64,000 bases of DNA, taken from contig CM042548.1 of the NCBI GenBank assembly GCA_023630585.1, forward strand, positions 9,107,027 through 9,171,026, read 5' to 3'. Made by a program: the position numbers and the translations under genes. The DNA is from Cranoglanis bouderius (lineage: Eukaryota > Chordata > Actinopteri > Siluriformes > Cranoglanididae). Positions 60,600 to 64,000 of the stretch are shown one piece after another (position 1 is the first letter of the stretch; the number at the start of each line of letters is the position of its first letter). The notes beneath the pieces are model-generated. The model searched no databases and had not been told where the DNA came from. It worked only from the letters and a program-made list of their open reading frames with translations.

Positions 60600-60840
60600 T
60601 GTTGATTTTTGCATTGCCAGTTTTCAGATTCATGTGCATGGTACACAGGGATAGTTTTAACATGCTCATAAGCGTAACGCTTAACACTGATTAGTACATT
60701 TTTAAAGAAAAAGCTGCAGGGGTTCTCTAAAGAACCAACAATGTATGGCAAAAAAGGTTATCTAAAGAAAAACGCATCAATGAAAATAGTGAATGTATCG
60801 CAAAATAATATATTTACATTTAGGTACATCTTATTAACAT
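60600..60840 (+). repeat. Unidentified repeat, copy 2 of a pair
   Basis: Second copy of the unit at 57480-57720, with GGGATAGTTTTAAC, AACGCTTAACACTG, GCTGCAGGGGTTCTCTAAAG and CAATGTATGGCAAAAA. Confidence 0.6.
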
Positions 60841-61239
60841 GGTGTTGTCTTTCATTTCAGGGAAATAAAATGTCAAATTCTGTATTACATAGCACAAATG
60901 CATGTACTGTAAATCAAATCATAATAAATACTTAAATTAACTGTGTTCATGTAGATTATAAAATACATTTTCCATTTTCATTGAAAGAAAAATAAAATAA
61001 GAACTGGAAATATCTTATGTCGGTTTTTATTATGTATCTTATGTATCTTATCTCATGTCTATATAAGAAATGTTAATACTATACAAAATGGCAAATGTAA
61101 ATGTCAAATGTAAATTAAAAACCTAAAAGTAAAGTAAAACCTTTACTGTAATTTACCTTCAGCAAAGTTGCCAGTAATGTACTGTAATATCTTACATAGT
61201 ATAAAATAACACATAATCGAGTACATTTGCATATTTGGC

Positions 61240-61395
61240 TGATGCTTTTTTTTTCAACTTACAGTTGAGGCAGGACTCAATTGCACAGAAGGTTAAGAGT
61301 CGTGTTCAATGACCTAACCATGACAGCTCGGCAGTGCTGGGATTTGAATACATGGCCATTACAACTAACACAACTAGCAGTCATTCAACCACCTT
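61240..61395 (-). mobile_element. Old SINE fragment, type D
   Basis: In reverse, GCAGTGCTGGGATTTGAAT and the region around GACAGCTCGGCAG align in order with the type D SINE at 22664. Strongly diverged. Confidence 0.45.
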
Positions 61396-62558
61396 TATAA
61401 TTGAATTAACTTGCACTAAAAGATGAATTTCGGTGTTTTACTAAACCAAAGTTTTTACTAGCATATGCAGTTAAACTGAAAAACACTAGATATCCCACTA
61501 TGCATTGCGTTTTCTGGTATTTTACTCTAAACCAATGCACTGTTCTAAGTGCACTGTAAGTGCCTAATCATTTACATTACAATCCTGTAAGATAATTAAG
61601 TTGTATTTTGCTGTAAAATAAATACTGTAAATGTACAGCAGGCAAAAATGGTATATATAGATGGGAAATGCAGGAGTGTAAGGGTAAATACATAGCCATT
61701 TCATGTTACATTTCATTTGAATTTTGCCTGTGGTATGCTTCCATGTGGAAAAAAAAAAAAAAAAACATGCCATGCAAACATTTAATTTTAGCATAGTCCT
61801 ATATAAACATCAGTAATATTCAGTATGTTTTATATGTTAAACACACATGTCACACTAAATTTATCAGGTTTCTTTACTTAAATTTCAATTGTGAAATTAA
61901 ACCTATCACTATCAGGTAACTTATCACTTAAGTAACTAGCCCTAAAATGTTTAGTCAAGTAACTAATGTTTTACTCTGCATGTGACATACTTGTAATATT
62001 TACTTTTTACTTATATTCTTTTCCCACCATGAAATTGTCCTGATGCAAAATATCTGGCACAGTGTGTCCATCTTGACACACTGCATATATCTCAGTAAGT
62101 AGGCATGCACCTGCTCTAATAAGTCTCCAAATGCTTCAGGTGCTATGAAAACTACACCCTCTAGAATAAGCTAACATTGCAATCTAATTATAATTTCTCA
62201 AAAATGTCATGTTTTGCCAGTTGATGAAGTTTTCTGGCTCTCAGATCATTACATAATGTAATAAATTACAGAAAGAAAATTAAATTCTTGGCCTGCACTC
62301 ATTAGGTATGGAGGCCTCATACAGCCTTTCTGAGTAATCTGACATGTCATGAACCCTAACTGTGTACCAAATTGAACTTGACAGGAGGACGATATTACCC
62401 CTATGAATTCTATTCTACTTTTATCAGATGTTAAAAGAAATCTTTGTACCTGTTACTCAGAACTAATGCCTTCTTGATCCCCAGAGTCCAGCAGAAGACG
62501 CATGTACATTTTTATGGAAGATTTTTGTACCTTTTTAAAAAAGAAAGGGTAAAATATA
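61396..62558. other. Unassigned DNA, no gene seen
   Basis: An A run of about 18 bases lies at 61747-61764. Nothing else supported. Confidence 0.35.
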
Positions 62559-62560
62559 TA

Positions 62561-64000
62561 CAGGTGCATCTCAATAAATTAGAATGTCGTGGAAAAGTTC
62601 ATTTATTTCAGTAATTCAACTCAAATTGTGAAACTCGTGTATTAAATAAATTCAATGCACACAGACTGAAGTAGTTTAAGTCTTTGGTTCTTTCAATTGT
62701 GATGATTTTGGCTCACATTTAACAAAAACCCACCAATTCACTATCTCAACAAATTAGAATACTTCATAAGACTAATAAAAAAAACATTTTTAGTGAATTG
62801 TTGGCCTTCTGGAAAGTATGTTCATTTACTGTACATGTACTCAATACTTGGTAGGGGCTCCTTCTGCTTTAATTACTGCCTCAATTCGGCATGGCATGGA
62901 GGTGATCAGTTTGTGGCACTGCTGAGGTGGTATGGAAGCCCAGGTTTCTTTGACAGTGGCCTTTAGCTCATCTGCATTTTTTGGTCTCTTGTTTCTCATT
63001 TTCCTCTTGACAATACCCCATAGATTCTCTATGGGGTTCAGGTGTGGTGAGTTTGCTGGCCAGTCAAGCACACCAACACCATGGTCATTTAACCAACTTT
63101 TGGTGCTTCTGGCAGTGTGGGCAGGTGCCAAATCCTGCTGGAAAATGAAATCAGCATCTTCAAAAAGCTGGTCAGCAGAAGGAAGCATGAAGTGCTCCAA
63201 AATTTCTTGGTAAACGGGTGCAGTGACTTCGGTTTTCAAAAAACACAATGGACCAACACCAGCAGATGACATTGCACCCCAAATCATCACAGACTGTGGC
63301 AACTTAACACTGGACTTCAAGCAACTTGGGCTATGAGCTTCTCCACCCTTCCTCCAGACTCTAGGACCTTGGTTTCCAAATGAAATACAAAACTTGCTCT
63401 CATCTGAAAAGAGGATTTTGGACCACTGGGCAACAGTCCAGTTCTTCTTCTCCTTAGCCCAGGTAAGACGCCTCTGACGTTGTCTTTGGTTCAGGAATGG
63501 CTTAACAAGAGGAATACGACAACTGTAGCCAAATTCCTTGGCACGTCTGTGTGTGGTGGCTCTTGATGCCTTGACCCCAGCCTCAGTCCATTCCTTGTGA
63601 AGTTCACTCAAATTCTTGAATCGATTTTGATTGACAATCCTCATAAGGCTGCGGTTCTCTCGGTTGGTTGTGCATCTTTTTCTTCCATACGTTTTCCTTC
63701 CACTCAACTTTCTGTTGACATGCTTGGATACAGCACTCTGTGAACAGCCAGCTTCTTTGGCAGTGAATGTTTGTGGCTTACCTAGTGAACCAAACTGAGA
63801 GACCATTTTGAAGGCTCAGGAAACCTTTGCAGGTGTTTTGAGTTGATTAGCTGATTGGCATGTCACCATATTCTAATTTGTTGAGATAGTGAATTGGTGG
63901 GTTTTTGTTAAATGTGAGCCAAAATCATCACAATTGAAAGAACCAAAGACTTAAACTACTTCAGTCTGTGTGCACTGAATTTATTTAATACACGAGTTTC
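62561..64000 (-). mobile_element. Tc1 family D, near-complete young element, cut by window end
   Basis: Starts after TA (62559-62560) with CAGGTGCATCTCAATAAATT. The left inverted repeat spans about 62561-62760. The right one begins near 63865 and matches the left over about 134 bp with one mismatch noticed, then runs out of the window; about 69 bp should be missing, giving an element of about 1.51 kb. The direct repeat ATCTCAAYAAATTAGAAT occurs at 62568-62585 and 62743-62760 (IR/DR type). The enclosed transposase is open. Confidence 0.95.
62841..63806 (-). CDS. Tc1/mariner DD34E transposase, uninterrupted
   Basis: A 321-residue Tc1 transposase that would excise its element and reinsert it at TA. 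The N-terminus (1-60) holds a helix-turn-helix (TAKEAGCSQSAVSKH, 16-30) and a basic GRKTYGRKRCTTNRENR stretch (36-52) that can serve as AT-hook-like DNA contact and nuclear signal. A second helix-turn-helix region follows (about 60-100). The catalytic core has D135 (LFSDESKF), D225 (FQQDLAPAHTA) and E260 (NPIENLW), with 34 residues between D225 and E260, the DD34E spacing. The start is fixed by an in-frame TGA four codons upstream and a strong context (A at -3, G at +4). The end is GAPTKY and TAA. Two oddities are H255 in SPHLNP, where other copies here have D, and C306 in SMPCRI. Other families in this window are broken; this one is not. Confidence 0.95.
   Translation of the reverse strand: MVSQFGSLGKPQTFTAKEAGCSQSAVSKHVNRKLSGRKTYGRKRCTTNRENRSLMRIVNQNRFKNLSELHKEWTEAGVKASRATTHRRAKEFGYSCRIPLVKPFLNQRQRQRRLTWAKEKKNWTVAQWSKILFSDESKFCISFGNQGPRVWRKGGEAHSPSCLKSSVKLPQSVMIWGAMSSAGVGPLCFLKTEVTAPVYQEILEHFMLPSADQLFEDADFIFQQDLAPAHTARSTKSWLNDHGVGVLDWPANSPHLNPIENLWGIVKRKMRNKRPKNADELKATVKETWASIPPQQCHKLITSMPCRIEAVIKAEGAPTKY

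Overview
The window looks like teleost fish DNA. It is AT-rich, has no prokaryotic gene structure, and is crowded with Tc1/mariner DNA transposons, tRNA-derived SINEs, foldback MITEs, degraded Ty3/gypsy pieces and long dinucleotide microsatellites. The mix of SINE and Tc1 types resembles catfish (Siluriformes); that is an inference from remembered repeat types and was not searched.

Only one host-gene part is supported: a first coding exon on the minus strand (39953-40004). It encodes a 17-residue signal peptide start and ends in a consensus splice donor at phase 1. Its length, residue pattern and junction phase match exon 1 of neural cell adhesion molecule 1 (ncam1). On this reading about 40 kb to the left (1-39952) is first intron and about 24 kb to the right is promoter and upstream intergenic DNA. 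No second exon is visible in the window.

Layout. 1-5 kb: mostly unique DNA, a TTAA-flanked MITE, a local duplication and a Tc1 3' half. 5-13.6 kb: SINEs (one with a perfect 14-bp target duplication), a SINE nested in a dead Tc1, TA/CA microsatellites and a foldback derivative of a Tc1 element. 13.6-14.3 kb: decayed Ty3/gypsy gag and reverse transcriptase. 17.6-18.7 kb: second TTAA element. 21.6-22.3 kb: unexplained CpG-rich stretch. 24.7-26.4 kb: Tc1 pseudo-element. 26.6-33 kb: LINE, LTR, MITE and Tc1 remnants. 34.8-37 kb: minisatellite, a nearly perfect 156-bp-arm inverted repeat and a 1.5-kb Tc1. 38.1-40.4 kb: third TTAA element, CpG patch, ncam1 exon 1 and promoter. 41-47 kb: SINEs and a foldback MITE. 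47.9-51.1 kb: decayed tandem array interrupted by a full-length Tc1. 53-57 kb: fourth TTAA element, a Tc1 with IR/DR ends and an LTR. 57-62.5 kb: paired repeats, LTR and SINE remnants. 62.6 kb to the end: a young Tc1 with an uninterrupted 321-aa DD34E transposase, cut by the window edge.

I found no multi-gene system. The signals most worth following are the intact transposon, the long hairpin, the four TTAA elements, the foldback Tc1 derivatives and the decayed tandem array.
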